The notes under the pieces are model-generated. The model was not told the origin of the DNA and ran no database searches. It saw nothing but the letters and a program-made list of their open reading frames with translations. Positions 1 through 8,713 of a DNA stretch of 64,000 bases are shown here, one piece after another. This DNA comes from JADJNY01 sp046349615 (GTDB lineage: Bacteria > Planctomycetota > UBA1135 > GCA-002686595). The DNA lies in the NCBI GenBank assembly GCA_046349615.1, contig JAXMBZ010000003.1, positions 482,887 through 546,886 of the forward strand, given 5' to 3'. A program made the position numbers and the translations under genes. Numbering within the stretch: position 1 is the first letter of the stretch; the number at the start of each line of letters is the position of its first letter.

Positions 1-678
1 CGCAGCGACGACGAGCAGGATCGCGAGCGCGTCGAAGTGCCCCGACCCGCCGAACTCGAACGCGAGCAACGGACAGAAGCCCCACGCCGCGGCGCTCGCG
101 GCCGAACGCCCTCGACGCGCGGCGAGCCCGAGGAGCAACGCGAACACGCCGAGATCGCACACGAGGTAGAACCCGCGCACGAGGAGCTCCGCCCGCGCGA
201 CGAAATCGCCGCCGGGGATCCGCGCGAGCGCGACGAGCCCCGCATGCACGGCCTGCGTCAGCGGTGGATAAGCGGCCGAGACGTCGGGATGGTTGAGCGC
301 CGCGTGCAGCGCCGGCAGCTCGGCGCGCAGGCCCGCGAGCTCGGCCGCGTTCGGCCCGAGCGCATAGGGATCGAGCCCGCGCCGGACGACCTCGCCTTCC
401 CACACGTATCGATGGAGGTCGTCCGAGAGCACGGGCCCGAGGACCACCCCGGGAACGCGGACGAGGAGCGTCATCCCGAGGAGCCATGCGGCCGACCACC
501 GCGCGCGCGGCGCCGCGGCGAGCACGAGCAGGTACCCGACCGCCGCGGCCGCCGCCGGGCCGAGCGCGAGCGCCGGGTACGCGAACGCCTCCCCCACGAC
601 GCCGACCACGATGAGCCCCCACCCGACGGCGAACCACCGGCTCGCGACGGAGCTCGGGGCGGCGGGAGGCGGGGTCAT
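1..678 (-). CDS. GT-C type membrane glycosyltransferase, N-terminal part (runs off left edge)
   Basis: An open frame reads from ATG at 678 leftwards off the window, giving 226 residues without a stop. It has hydrophobic helices near residues 15-35 and 40-60. Near residue 90 it carries SDDLHRYVWEGEV followed by GLDPYALGP, which matches the acidic first-loop signature (SDD.yRY.Wdg....G.nPY) of membrane mannosyl/glycosyltransferases of the GT-C/GT87 type. Such enzymes use polyprenyl-phosphate sugars to build envelope glycans. The acceptor cannot be read from this fragment. The C-terminus is missing, so family placement is by motif only. Confidence 0.75.
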   Translation of the reverse strand, partial: MTPPPAAPSSVASRWFAVGWGLIVVGVVGEAFAYPALALGPAAAAAVGYLLVLAAAPRARWSAAWLLGMTLLVRVPGVVLGPVLSDDLHRYVWEGEVVRRGLDPYALGPNAAELAGLRAELPALHAALNHPDVSAAYPPLTQAVHAGLVALARIPGGDFVARAELLVRGFYLVCDLGVFALLLGLAARRGRSAASAAAWGFCPLLAFEFGGSGHFDALAILLVVAA

Positions 679-751
679 CGGCCGGATTCTGTCAGCCCGG
701 CCGGGGTGGGTCACGACCGCGCCGAGGTCCGCGCGGCGCAGCGGGCTCTCG

Positions 752-997
752 CCTGGCCTCGGAAGGCCCCCCAGGGAGGGCCGGGGTCCGCGGGCCCGCC
801 CGGAGAACGCCCCTGGAGAAAAAAAGGTTCGCCCCCCCGCTTCAACTTCTCGGGGTCCACGGCGTAGAGAGGGGTGGAGTCGATTCGACTCCTCGACTTT
901 GCTCCGCGCCCGGGGGGGCCCCGGAACGAAGGCGAGACCTTCCCTCTCCTCTTGGAAGGTGAATCCGGGGCCGCGAGCAACCGCTCGCGGCCTTTTT
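752..997 (+). ncRNA. candidate structured non-coding RNA ending in an intrinsic terminator
   Basis: The 318-base gap 679-996 has no convincing protein-coding frame. On the plus strand it holds four hairpins in a row: GGCCT-CGGA-AGGCC at 755-768, GGAGTCG-ATT-CGACTCC at 876-892, a 7-bp stem ACCTTCC/GGAAGGT at 937-960, and a 10-bp stem followed by five T at 969-997. No plus-strand gene lies upstream, so the terminator implies an independent plus-strand transcript. I see no match to the conserved cores of tmRNA, RNase P RNA or SRP RNA, and no clear promoter. The existence of the RNA is an inference. Confidence 0.35.
969..997 (+). terminator. intrinsic terminator, plus strand
   Basis: GGCCGCGAGC at 969-978 pairs perfectly with GCTCGCGGCC at 983-992 around an AACC loop, followed by TTTTT at 993-997. 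It reads only in the plus direction, because the minus side has no T-run. The last T overlaps the stop codon of the convergent minus-strand AAA+ gene. Confidence 0.7.
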
Positions 998-3753
998 CAT
1001 TCCGGCGTCGGACCGGGGGACGCCCCGGCCCCCGATCGGGGCGCCTCGACCCCGCCGGTCCAGGGGAGTTCGGAGTCGAGGTCCGCGTCGCCGAGCCCGG
1101 CCTCCTCGAGGCGCGCGGTCAGGGTGTCCGTGTCCCAGCCGAGCAGGTGAGACGCTCGCGTCTTGTTCGACCGCCCGCCGCGGGTGCGGGTGGCTCGGAG
1201 CGCGGCCAGGAGGTCCCGGCGCGCGGGGTGTCGCGCAGGCAGCTTGCGCAGGAGCTCGACCCCGTTGCGACGGGCCAGCTCGACCACGGCCTCCGCGTCG
1301 AGCGATCGGCCCGGACCCGCGCCGACCTCGCGGGCGAAGAGGACGAGCTTGAACACGAGGTTCTCGAGCTCGCGCACGTTCCCGTCCCACGGCTGGCGCC
1401 AGAGGAGCGCGAGGGCGTCCTCCGTGAACGCGGGGACGGGGAGCCGTTCGTCGGCCGCGAACCGGCGGGCGAGGAGCTCGACGAGCGGGAGCACGTCCTC
1501 GCGGCGCTCGCGCAGCGCGGGGACGACGAGCTGCAGCCGCTCGAGCCGGCGTGCGAGGTCCTCGCGCACGCGCCCCGCCGCGGCGCACGCGGCGAGCGCC
1601 TCCGGCACGAGGAAGACGAGACGGGGAGCCGGCTCCCCGTCGCTGCCCGGATCGAGCGCGGACTCCTCGAGCACGCGCGCCCATTCGTCCTGCACCTCGG
1701 CGGTCAGCGCGTCGAGGTCCTCGACGACGAGCGTGCCTCCGCGAGCGCGCAGGAGCTCCGCCTGCACGTGCGCGCGCGACGCGAGCCGCGCGGGGCCGAC
1801 CGTGTGGTGCACCTGGCTCTCGCGTCCGCTCTCGAAGTGCACCCAGCGTGCGAGCACCCGTCGGCCCGAGCCGCGCGGTCCGGCGAGGGCGATCGGGCCG
1901 TGCGATCGCGCGGCGCGGATCAGGCGCGCCGCGAACTCGGCGAAGTCCGCGCGCTCGGCGTCGAACCAGAGGTCGTGGCCGAAGCGCAGCGCGTGCCACT
2001 CGCGCAGCTCGCCGACGCGGTGGAGCAGCGCATGACGATCGGCGGCGGTCTGCAACCGCTCGAGGTCCGCGGGGCGGAAATCGCGCCGCCGGCTCGACTC
2101 GACCACGAGCAGCCCGGTGACGCGCCCGCACACGCGGAGCAGGAGCACGAGGCCCGCGCCCGCGCCGGCGTGGACGGAGAGCCGCTCGTCCGCCTCTTCG
2201 TACAGGACGGGACCGGTCGCCCCGAGCGCCCGCGCGAGCGCGCGCCGCCGGCCCCACGTGCGCTCGGGGAACCCCTGGCCCTGGCCCCCCTGCGCGACGA
2301 GCTCCGGCTCGCCGCCTCGGACCTGGAAGCCCCACCAGAGACGCTGCTGCGTCTTGAAGTTCAGCCGTTCGACGACGGCCTCGAACGCACGCGCGATCGG
2401 CCCGTCCGCGCGGCACGGAGCGGGCTCGGCGGCGTCCGCGGCCTCTCTCCCCTCTTCGGACGACAGGGCGGCCGAACGGCTGCGCCAGATCCGCACGGCC
2501 CACTCCGCGGCGAGCGCGGCTCGGCGCGCGCGCGACGGCAGGAGGTGGTGCTCGAACTCGGCGTGGATCCAACCCGCGACCTCGCCCTCGTCGTCGAGCA
2601 CGGGCTCCAGGAACGCACTGCACGTCGTCTCGCGCCCGAGCAGTCCGAGGTTCGCGCGCGGTCCGTCGAGCGATTCCTCGGTGGGGCGCGCTTCGACGAG
2701 CAGCCGGTGCTGGAGGGTGCCGGGGACGGAGAAGAGCCCGTCGTGCTCCGCGCTCCATGCGCCGACGCGCGAGCGCAGCCCCGGAGCGACGTCGTGCGCG
2801 ATCCGCCGCGCGGGCGAGCCCGGGCGGAACGCGAAGACGGCGAGGACGCTCGCGCCGAACTCGCCGCGATCGAGGGCGGACGCGCCGTGGAGCGGCCGCG
2901 GATCCGTCGGCGGAGCGTGCGTCCGCGCGCGACCGGTCAGCATCGGAAGCCACTCGCGCCGACGCTCGCGCAGGTCGACGAGTTGGGCGGGAATCGCGCC
3001 GGCCCACGGCCGCGAACCGACGAGCACGCTGCGCGCTCCCGCGGCGTCGTCGAGTCCGAGACGGGCCCACGCGAGGAGCACGCGCAGACGCGGCGTCGCG
3101 CCGAGCCGCGGCATGCGGTCGAGCAGGAGCTGGCGCGCCTCGCGCACCGCGCCGCGGTCGAGCAGGCACTCCACCGCGCCCGCGAGCGCGCTCAGCTGCC
3201 CCGCGACGGAGCTCGCGCCGCGCGGCTCCTCGAGGAGGGCGCGGAACGCGAGCTCGCCTTCGCGCGGCCCGCGCTCGACGCGCAGGAAGCGCGCGCGCCA
3301 CAACTCGAGTTCCAAGTCGGCTCCGCCGCGAAGCGCCTGCGCTCCGTGGGTTTCGAGCGCGGCCAAGAGCCGCGTCGCGACCGCGAGCGCGCCCTCGCCG
3401 GGCTCGGGGACGCCGGGAAGCCCTTCGTGCGTGCTCCGGAGCTCCTCGAGGACGCTCCACGATCGCTGCGCGTTCGCCGTCGGTTCACCGAGGGAAAGGA
3501 AGCTGTCCGCAGGGAGCGCGGCGTCGAGGTGGAGTCGGAGGAGGTCGCGCAGCGTCGCTTCGAGCTGCCCGCGGCTCTGGAGCTCGAGTTCGCGCCGCGC
3601 GCGCGTCAGATCGACGCCGACGACGTGGGCGTGCGCCGATCGCGCGTCGTCGACGAGCAGCCGCAGCGCGCTCGTCATGCGCCGCGCGTGCGCGCGCTGC
3701 GCTTCGTCGGCCTCGGGGAGGAGGAGCTCGAGCGTGGATTCGGGCACGATCAC
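997..3753 (-). CDS. NtrC-like AAA+ regulator with GAF-like domains and Fis-type HTH, lacking GAFTGA
   Basis: The protein has 918 residues. I chose GTG at 3753 because it overlaps the upstream stop as GTGA and has GGGAGGT about 6 bases before it. The N-terminal 300 residues look helical (TPR-like). Two GAF-like regions follow (about 300-430 and 458-580), then an AAA+ domain. Walker A is GPRGSGRR (about 625-632), with the usual lysine replaced by arginine. The Walker B-like motif is GGTLVVEDL (about 672), then RERRED (about 748) and WDGNVRELEN (about 789). A Fis-like HTH lies near 857-887. This order is typical of sigma-54 activators, but no GAFTGA loop is present between the Walker motifs. It may therefore regulate without sigma-54, or act as a non-hydrolysing scaffold. 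It is the last gene of the sigma-like operon. Confidence 0.8.
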   Translation of the reverse strand: MIVPESTLELLLPEADEAQRAHARRMTSALRLLVDDARSAHAHVVGVDLTRARRELELQSRGQLEATLRDLLRLHLDAALPADSFLSLGEPTANAQRSWSVLEELRSTHEGLPGVPEPGEGALAVATRLLAALETHGAQALRGGADLELELWRARFLRVERGPREGELAFRALLEEPRGASSVAGQLSALAGAVECLLDRGAVREARQLLLDRMPRLGATPRLRVLLAWARLGLDDAAGARSVLVGSRPWAGAIPAQLVDLRERRREWLPMLTGRARTHAPPTDPRPLHGASALDRGEFGASVLAVFAFRPGSPARRIAHDVAPGLRSRVGAWSAEHDGLFSVPGTLQHRLLVEARPTEESLDGPRANLGLLGRETTCSAFLEPVLDDEGEVAGWIHAEFEHHLLPSRARRAALAAEWAVRIWRSRSAALSSEEGREAADAAEPAPCRADGPIARAFEAVVERLNFKTQQRLWWGFQVRGGEPELVAQGGQGQGFPERTWGRRRALARALGATGPVLYEEADERLSVHAGAGAGLVLLLRVCGRVTGLLVVESSRRRDFRPADLERLQTAADRHALLHRVGELREWHALRFGHDLWFDAERADFAEFAARLIRAARSHGPIALAGPRGSGRRVLARWVHFESGRESQVHHTVGPARLASRAHVQAELLRARGGTLVVEDLDALTAEVQDEWARVLEESALDPGSDGEPAPRLVFLVPEALAACAAAGRVREDLARRLERLQLVVPALRERREDVLPLVELLARRFAADERLPVPAFTEDALALLWRQPWDGNVRELENLVFKLVLFAREVGAGPGRSLDAEAVVELARRNGVELLRKLPARHPARRDLLAALRATRTRGGRSNKTRASHLLGWDTDTLTARLEEAGLGDADLDSELPWTGGVEAPRSGAGASPGPTPE

Positions 3754-4484
3754 GCGCGAACCTCCCATCTCCGCGCGTCCGCGAACGCGCGCGCTGCTGC
3801 GAGCGCCGCGGAGAGCCGAGCGCGCCGCCTCGGGTCGAGCCCGCCCGCGGCCTCGGGATCGCTCCACACGTCCGGAGCGACGCACGCGGCGAGCTGCGCG
3901 AACGCTGCGTCGTCGGGGCAGGCGTTCGCCGCAGCCGTGAACAGGGAGCGAGCGCCGGCCTCGTCTCGGCGCGCGAGGGACTCGAACCCGAGCAGTGCGA
4001 GCGCGAACGCTCGCGCCCGCGGACGCGGGCACGTGAGCAGCACCGCGAGCGGCTCGCGCCCGGCGCGTCCCGTCCGCGCGAGGCGCGCGAGCGCGCGCGT
4101 GAGCCGCGCGTCGACACCGTTTCCGCGCGAAAGCGCTGCGAGGGCGAGCGCGCGCGCCGAGGGCCAGGCCCGGCGCGGCGCGGCCAGGCAGCGCTCGAGC
4201 AGCGGCTCGCGCTCGACCGCGTCGCGGCGCGCGAACCGAAGCTCGGCGAGGACCGCGGCGCGCACGACGCCGAGCTCCGGGTCGCGCCACAACGCGGCGA
4301 CGCCGCCGAGCGGGAGCGAGCGCGCGCGCCACCGCGCGAGGCAGGCGAGCGCCCGGCCCGATTCGAGCGCGTGGACGCGCCGCAGCTCGGCTTCGGCCGC
4401 CGCGAACGTGATCGGAGTCCGGCGGAGGTTCTCCGCGTGCGCCGCCTTCGCGACGACGTCCGCCCCGAGTTCATCGAACTTCAT
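3750..4484 (-). CDS. hypothetical alpha-helical protein between sigma-like and AAA+ genes
   Basis: The protein has 244 residues and I do not recognise the family. The start ATG at 4484 overlaps the stop of the sigma-like gene (ATGA), and its own stop overlaps the next start (GTGA), so the three genes are translationally coupled. The sequence is rich in Ala, Arg and Leu and reads as successive amphipathic helices, resembling HEAT or TPR-type solenoids, with no signal peptide or membrane segment. Its position between a sigma-like factor and an AAA+ regulator suggests an adaptor or anti-sigma-like partner. That role is inferred from context only. Confidence 0.75.
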   Translation of the reverse strand: MKFDELGADVVAKAAHAENLRRTPITFAAAEAELRRVHALESGRALACLARWRARSLPLGGVAALWRDPELGVVRAAVLAELRFARRDAVEREPLLERCLAAPRRAWPSARALALAALSRGNGVDARLTRALARLARTGRAGREPLAVLLTCPRPRARAFALALLGFESLARRDEAGARSLFTAAANACPDDAAFAQLAACVAPDVWSDPEAAGGLDPRRRARLSAALAAARAFADARRWEVRA

Positions 4485-5395
4485 CGAGCTCCTCCTTCGC
4501 GCGGCTTCCGCGCGGCGTACTCCTTCGCGCGAACGCCCGCGTCCTCGCCCCGCGCGCGCGGCGCAGTCGCGACGAAGACCTCGAGCGCGCGCCGGGCGCA
4601 ACGTGCGAGCTCGACGGCAGGACGTCCCGACTCGCGCGCGACCTCGTCGAGCGTCCGTCCGCAGAGCACGAGCTCGAAGAACGCGCTGCGCTCCTCGGGC
4701 ACGAGCCGATTGAACGCCCGGCAGCCGAGCTGCACGGCGCGCGGATCGAGTCCCAGCGGCGCCGCGAGCGCGTGGAACGCACCGGCGTCCGCGGGTTCCT
4801 CGACGCGCGCGAGCTCCTCCTGCTCCTCGCGCACGAGCTCGATGATCGATTGATCGACGAGGCGTTCGAGCCACGTGTGGATGTCGGGCTGACCGTGGTA
4901 GCGCGGCGCCCAGCGCGCGCAGAGCGCGAGCGCGCGCAGGTGCACGCGGTCCGCGTCGAGCAGGAACGCTTGGCGCCGCAGGCGGGCCGCGACGAGACCG
5001 CGGACGCCGAGCGGGTCCTCCGGCACGATGCGCGCGAGGATCTCCCGCGGGCTCGAACCGGCGAGCAAGGGCCTCCAAGCGATCGAGCGCGGCTCCGGCT
5101 CGAGCACGCCGAGCTCCGCTTCGAGCTCCGCGAAGAGTCGGCGCACCGGCGCGGGACGGTCTGCGACTCGCTCCGCCGACACCCCTGGGCTCCGTCCTTC
5201 CGCGCGCTCCACCGCGGGATCGCGGTGCGCGCCGAGCGGGCTCGCTCCGACTCCGCCGTGCGCGGCGGCGTCGACCTCCGCGACTGCGAAGGGACTGCCG
5301 GTGAACTCGGAGACGTCGGTCGAGCGCTGCGATTCGCTCTCGGCCTCGTCGGCGGTCGCGGCACGTTCGTGCTCGCGACGCGGCGTGCGCTGCAT
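4481..5395 (-). CDS. ECF-like sigma-70 family factor
   Basis: The protein has 304 residues and starts at ATG 5395 behind GAGGAGGAGCACG. The first 100 residues are low-complexity and acidic. A sigma region 2-like helical block spans about 130-195, including HTWLERLVDQ before an arginine-containing helix. A region 4-like helix-turn-helix spans about 222-275, with FNRLVPEERSAFFELVLCG and RTLDEVA. That is the layout of ECF sigma factors, extended by an unusual N-terminal tail. It heads the operon with the helical protein and the AAA+ regulator. No zinc-binding anti-sigma gene of the usual kind is adjacent. The promoters it would recognise are unknown. Confidence 0.7.
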   Translation of the reverse strand: MQRTPRREHERAATADEAESESQRSTDVSEFTGSPFAVAEVDAAAHGGVGASPLGAHRDPAVERAEGRSPGVSAERVADRPAPVRRLFAELEAELGVLEPEPRSIAWRPLLAGSSPREILARIVPEDPLGVRGLVAARLRRQAFLLDADRVHLRALALCARWAPRYHGQPDIHTWLERLVDQSIIELVREEQEELARVEEPADAGAFHALAAPLGLDPRAVQLGCRAFNRLVPEERSAFFELVLCGRTLDEVARESGRPAVELARCARRALEVFVATAPRARGEDAGVRAKEYAARKPREGGAR

Positions 5396-5806
5396 CGTGC
5401 TCCTCCTCGTCGTCGCTCCGCGCGCGGTTCGGGACGAACCGGGTTCTGGGGGGCCGCGCGGCGCGGGACGAAGGCGAGTGTAGGGAGCTCGCGCGGAACC
5501 GCACCGGTCCACGCGGTCCTGCGCCTCCAGGCGGTCCGCGGAGGAGCGCGTTCGAGCGGAGCTTCGCCCTGCGCCGACAAGGACTTGGGCGCTTCCCGAC
5601 CTGCGGCGCGCCGGAGGCGTCGGCGGGATCCACGCCCGCTCGAGGAGCCGCCGAGTTCCCCGATTCTCCGACCGGGGCGCCGCGTCCCGGGCGCCGCTGC
5701 AGCGGGCCGTGGATGCTCGTTGTGATCGCGTTCGCGCCTCCGCTAGGATCCGTCGGGTTCGAGCGCCGCGCGGCGCTCGCGTCGAGAACCGCCCCCGAGA
5801 TCCCCC
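5396..5806. other. divergent intergenic region (sigma-like gene / fabI)
   Basis: This 411-base gap has no convincing coding frame. It contains an inverted repeat GGTTCG-GGA-CGAACC at 5426-5440, only 31 bases upstream of the sigma-like gene, which could be an operator. It also holds the fabI promoter candidate at 5720-5749. Confidence 0.4.
5720..5749 (+). promoter_or_regulatory. sigma-70-type promoter candidate for fabI
   Basis: TTGTGA (5720-5725) is followed after 18 bases by TAGGAT (5744-5749), 57 bases upstream of the fabI start. The same -35/-10 pair with 17-base spacing precedes the tRNA-Ser(GCT) gene at 28541-28569, which supports it as a housekeeping promoter of this genome. Confidence 0.5.
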
Positions 5807-6580
5807 GTGAACAACCTGCTCGCCGGCAAGACCGGCATCATCTTCGGCGTCGCGAACAAGCGCTCGATCGCGTGGTCCTGCGCTCAATCGCTCGCCTCGC
5901 AGGGCATGCGCCTCGCGTTCACGTACATGGGCGACCGCCTCGAGCGCAGCGTCCGCGAGCTCGCGAGCGAACTGCCCGGCTCCCTCTGTCTCCCGTGCGA
6001 CGTCACGCGCCCCGAGCAAGTCGAAGAGGTCTTCCGCGCGCTCAAGACGGAGTTCGGCGGCCTCGACGCGATCGTCCACGCGGTCGCGTTCGCGAAGCGC
6101 GAGGAGCTCCAGGGCGACTTCTTCCACACCTCGCGCGAGGGCTACATGATCGCGCACGAGGTCTCCGCGTACTCGCTGACGCAGATCGTGCGGACCGCGC
6201 TGCCCCTGATGGAGGGCCGCGACGGCTCGATCGTGACCTTGACCTACATCGGCGGCGAGCGCGTCGTGCCCAACTACAACGTGATGGGCATCGCGAAGGC
6301 CGCGCTCGAGGCGAGCGTGCGCTACCTCGCGCACGACCTCGGCCCGCGCGGCATCCGCGTCAACGCGATCAGCGCCGGGCCGATCCGCACGCTCTCCGCG
6401 TCGGGCGTGTCGGGCTTCACCGACATCCTCGACTACATCGAGCAGAAGGCGCCGCTCCGCCGCAACATCACGGCGGAGGAGGTCGGCGACGCGTGCCTCT
6501 TCCTCGTCAGCCACCATTCGCGCGGCATCACGGGCAGCGTGCTCTACGTCGACGCCGGCTACCACGTGATGGGCGTGTAG
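5807..6580 (+). CDS. fabI: enoyl-[acyl-carrier-protein] reductase (NADH), FabI
   Basis: The protein has 257 residues, the usual FabI length, and starts with GTG. It catalyses the last reduction of each fatty-acid elongation cycle (trans-2-enoyl-ACP to acyl-ACP) in the cytoplasm. The Rossmann fold opens with GVANKRSIAW, the typical FabI version of the NAD-binding loop. Tyr147, Tyr157 and Lys164 match the conserved active-site positions in the Tyr-x6-Lys arrangement (YNVMGIAK). The C-terminus ends with VDAGYHVMG as in other FabI proteins. It is probably cotranscribed with the methyltransferase gene 8 bases downstream. Confidence 0.97.
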   Translation: MNNLLAGKTGIIFGVANKRSIAWSCAQSLASQGMRLAFTYMGDRLERSVRELASELPGSLCLPCDVTRPEQVEEVFRALKTEFGGLDAIVHAVAFAKREELQGDFFHTSREGYMIAHEVSAYSLTQIVRTALPLMEGRDGSIVTLTYIGGERVVPNYNVMGIAKAALEASVRYLAHDLGPRGIRVNAISAGPIRTLSASGVSGFTDILDYIEQKAPLRRNITAEEVGDACLFLVSHHSRGITGSVLYVDAGYHVMGV

Positions 6581-6588
6581 TCCGCGCC

Positions 6589-7671
6589 GTGGAGCTCGAC
6601 GACGCCGACTACGCGCGCCTCGCGCGGCTGCGCGGGGCCTTCCTCGCCGGACGCGGCCGCTCGCCGTGGCGCGAGCCGCGCGACCTCGAGGTGTACGACG
6701 CGACCTTCGCGCGGCGGATCGCGTGGAAGTGGAGCGCGGTCCTCGACGAGGTCGAGAAGCGCGGCGGCCTCGGCGCGCCGGCGCGCGTGCTCGATTTCGG
6801 CTGCGGAACGGGCGTCGCGGCGCGGAGCTGGCTCGCGCGCGCGGCGGGCGCGGCGACGCGCGAGCTCTGGCTGCACGACGTCTCGAAGCTCGCGCTCGAC
6901 TTCGCGTGCGCTTCGATCACGGACGCGCGCGGCGGAGCGGCTCCGAGTTCCGCGTTCGAGGCAGCACCCGCGCCGGACGCGCGGCGGAGCGGCTCGGCTG
7001 CGTCCCTTGCGAACTCGAGCGGAGCGCCCGCGTCGCACGCCGAGTTGCGCGTCGAGCGCGGGCTCCCCGCCGCGGCGCCGGACCTCCTGCTCGTGAGCCA
7101 CGTGCTCGGCGAGCTCGCCTCGGCCGAGCGCGCGGAGCTCGTCCGCCTCGCGCGCACCTCCGCCGCGGTGCTGTGGGTCGAGCCCGGGGCACGCGAGACG
7201 AGCCGTGCGCTCGCGAGCGTGCGCGACGAGCTCCTCGACGCGTTCGACGTCGTCGCGCCGTGCACGCACGCCGAGCGCTGTCCGCTCTTCGCCGCCGGCG
7301 CGGACGCGGAGTGGTGCCATGCCTTCGCGCGGCCGCCGCGCGAGGTCTTCACGAGCTCGACGTGGGCGAAGCTCGGTGCGCGCCTCTCGATCGACCTGCG
7401 CAGCGTCCCGTACAGCTTCCTCGCGCTGCGAAAGAAGACGGGCGACCGCGCCGAGACCGCGGAGTCCGAGCGCATCCTCGGCCGGCCGCGCATCGAGAAG
7501 GGCCGCGCGCTCGTCGACGCGTGCGGGCCGCACGGCCTGCGCGCGCTGCGCCTCGTCGCCCGCGACGACCGAGCGCTTTTCGAGCGCCTCGAGGCGCCGG
7601 AAGGCGAAGCGCTGCTCTACCGCCTCGCCGTCGAGGACGGCCGCATCCGCTCCGCCGAGCGCGTGCTCTGA
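6589..7671 (+). CDS. Rsm22-like SAM-dependent methyltransferase (ribosomal small-subunit assembly family)
   Basis: The protein has 360 residues from GTG at 6589, eight bases after fabI. The SAM-binding motif VLDFGCGTGVAA lies at 67-78. The C-terminal half has the Rsm22/METTL17 signature: PCTH..RCPL (Cys225, Cys231), WCHAF (Cys243) and a later Cys312, then a short beta-rich tail. In mitochondrial members these four cysteines bind a 4Fe-4S cluster. The family acts on small-subunit rRNA or its assembly. About 40 residues of Ala/Ser-rich sequence (112-150) interrupt the methyltransferase fold and look like a lineage-specific loop. The substrate in bacteria is uncertain. Confidence 0.8.
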   Translation: MELDDADYARLARLRGAFLAGRGRSPWREPRDLEVYDATFARRIAWKWSAVLDEVEKRGGLGAPARVLDFGCGTGVAARSWLARAAGAATRELWLHDVSKLALDFACASITDARGGAAPSSAFEAAPAPDARRSGSAASLANSSGAPASHAELRVERGLPAAAPDLLLVSHVLGELASAERAELVRLARTSAAVLWVEPGARETSRALASVRDELLDAFDVVAPCTHAERCPLFAAGADAEWCHAFARPPREVFTSSTWAKLGARLSIDLRSVPYSFLALRKKTGDRAETAESERILGRPRIEKGRALVDACGPHGLRALRLVARDDRALFERLEAPEGEALLYRLAVEDGRIRSAERVL

Positions 7672-7753
7672 ACGCGCGCAGCCGTCGAGTCCGTCGCTCG
7701 CGCGCTCGTCCGCGGACGCCGCTCGACGCTCGCGCGGCGACTCCGGAGCTTCG

Positions 7754-8713
7754 TCAGCCCCCGCCCGAACGCCGCTGCTTCTCCTCGGCCTGGCGCTTTT
7801 CCTCGGGCGTCGGCTGCGGCGGAGGCGGAGCCGGGTGGTCGCGCTCCCACTCCTTCTGCTTCTTCTCGCGCTGCTTCTTCCGCTCGGACTCCTGCGCCGC
7901 GTACAGGCGGCGGTAGATCTGCTGACGGTCCCACTCGAACCACGTCGCCGGCACGTCGCGCCGCGCGCGGACGAGCGCGTCGGCGGCCGCGAGCCACACG
8001 ACGATCGTCCCCATCGCCTTCGGGTGGAGGAGGTCGGACTGGAAGAGCTCCGGCAACTCGCTCGGGAAGATCGTGTTGCCGCGGAGCACGAGCTCCTTGC
8101 CCGAGCGCAGCTTCGCGGAGAGTTCGCCGAGCGGGAACACGACGACGTTCTCGTGCTGCGTCGCCCACGCGCGCAGCCGTTCGTTCATCGCCGCGAGCGC
8201 GGCCGCGTCGGGCACCTGCGTCGGCTGGAGCATCTGCGGCTTGCCGCCGAGCGCCGAGCTCATGTCGGGCAGGTCGCCGACGAGCAACGGGCACGTGAAC
8301 GGCGCGAGCTGCGCGAGGCCGAAGTCGAAGCTCTCGAGGCGCTTTTCGGGCGTCGCGAACTCGCCGTAGCCGAACCAGAAGAGGAAATCGAGCGCGAGCA
8401 CGAACGTCGGTTGCTTCTCGCGCGCGTCCTTCGCGCTCTTCGCGCCGACGCCGCGCGGATCGGCGAAGAAGAGGAGCGAGCTCTCGCGCTCCGGCGCGGC
8501 GAGGTCGCGCTTCGCCGCGGCGCGAAGGACGTCCCCCATCCAGACGGGGGCGCCGAGCTCCGCCTGGAGGCCGTAACCCTCGGTCAGGCTCGCTCCGAGG
8601 ATCGCGACCTTGTCGAGGAGCGTCGGCGCGTTCTCGGCGGCTTTCGGCGCCGACGGCGGAGCCGCGGGCGTCTGCGGGAGGACGGCGAGGAAGAGCGCGA
8701 ACAGGTTCTGCAT
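7754..8713 (-). CDS. secreted SGNH/GDSL-like hydrolase
   Basis: The protein has 319 residues. A short hydrophobic N-terminus (MQNLFALFLAVLP) indicates export. Block I reads ILGASLTEGYG (38-48), with the nucleophile serine in a GAS rather than GDS context. The closing DxxH block is DLLHP (Asp227, His230), followed by the typical PKAMG turn. Together these fit the SGNH hydrolase fold (esterase or lipase type). The last 50 residues are charged and proline-rich (KKQREKKQKE, then a proline run), likely disordered. The gene is divergent from the RlmL-like gene. The substrate is unknown. Confidence 0.75.
   Translation of the reverse strand: MQNLFALFLAVLPQTPAAPPSAPKAAENAPTLLDKVAILGASLTEGYGLQAELGAPVWMGDVLRAAAKRDLAAPERESSLLFFADPRGVGAKSAKDAREKQPTFVLALDFLFWFGYGEFATPEKRLESFDFGLAQLAPFTCPLLVGDLPDMSSALGGKPQMLQPTQVPDAAALAAMNERLRAWATQHENVVVFPLGELSAKLRSGKELVLRGNTIFPSELPELFQSDLLHPKAMGTIVVWLAAADALVRARRDVPATWFEWDRQQIYRRLYAAQESERKKQREKKQKEWERDHPAPPPPQPTPEEKRQAEEKQRRSGGG

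Noticed and set aside
690..1000. tmRNA, RNase P or SRP RNA at the plus-strand hairpins
   Set aside because: None of the conserved cores, nor a CCA-ending T-arm structure, was found; only hairpins and a terminator.
874..4713. A very long plus-strand open frame opposite the regulatory genes
   Set aside because: It is Glu/Arg-rich with no domain, and the minus-strand genes have clear sigma and AAA+ motifs and coupled starts. Long antisense frames are expected at this GC content.
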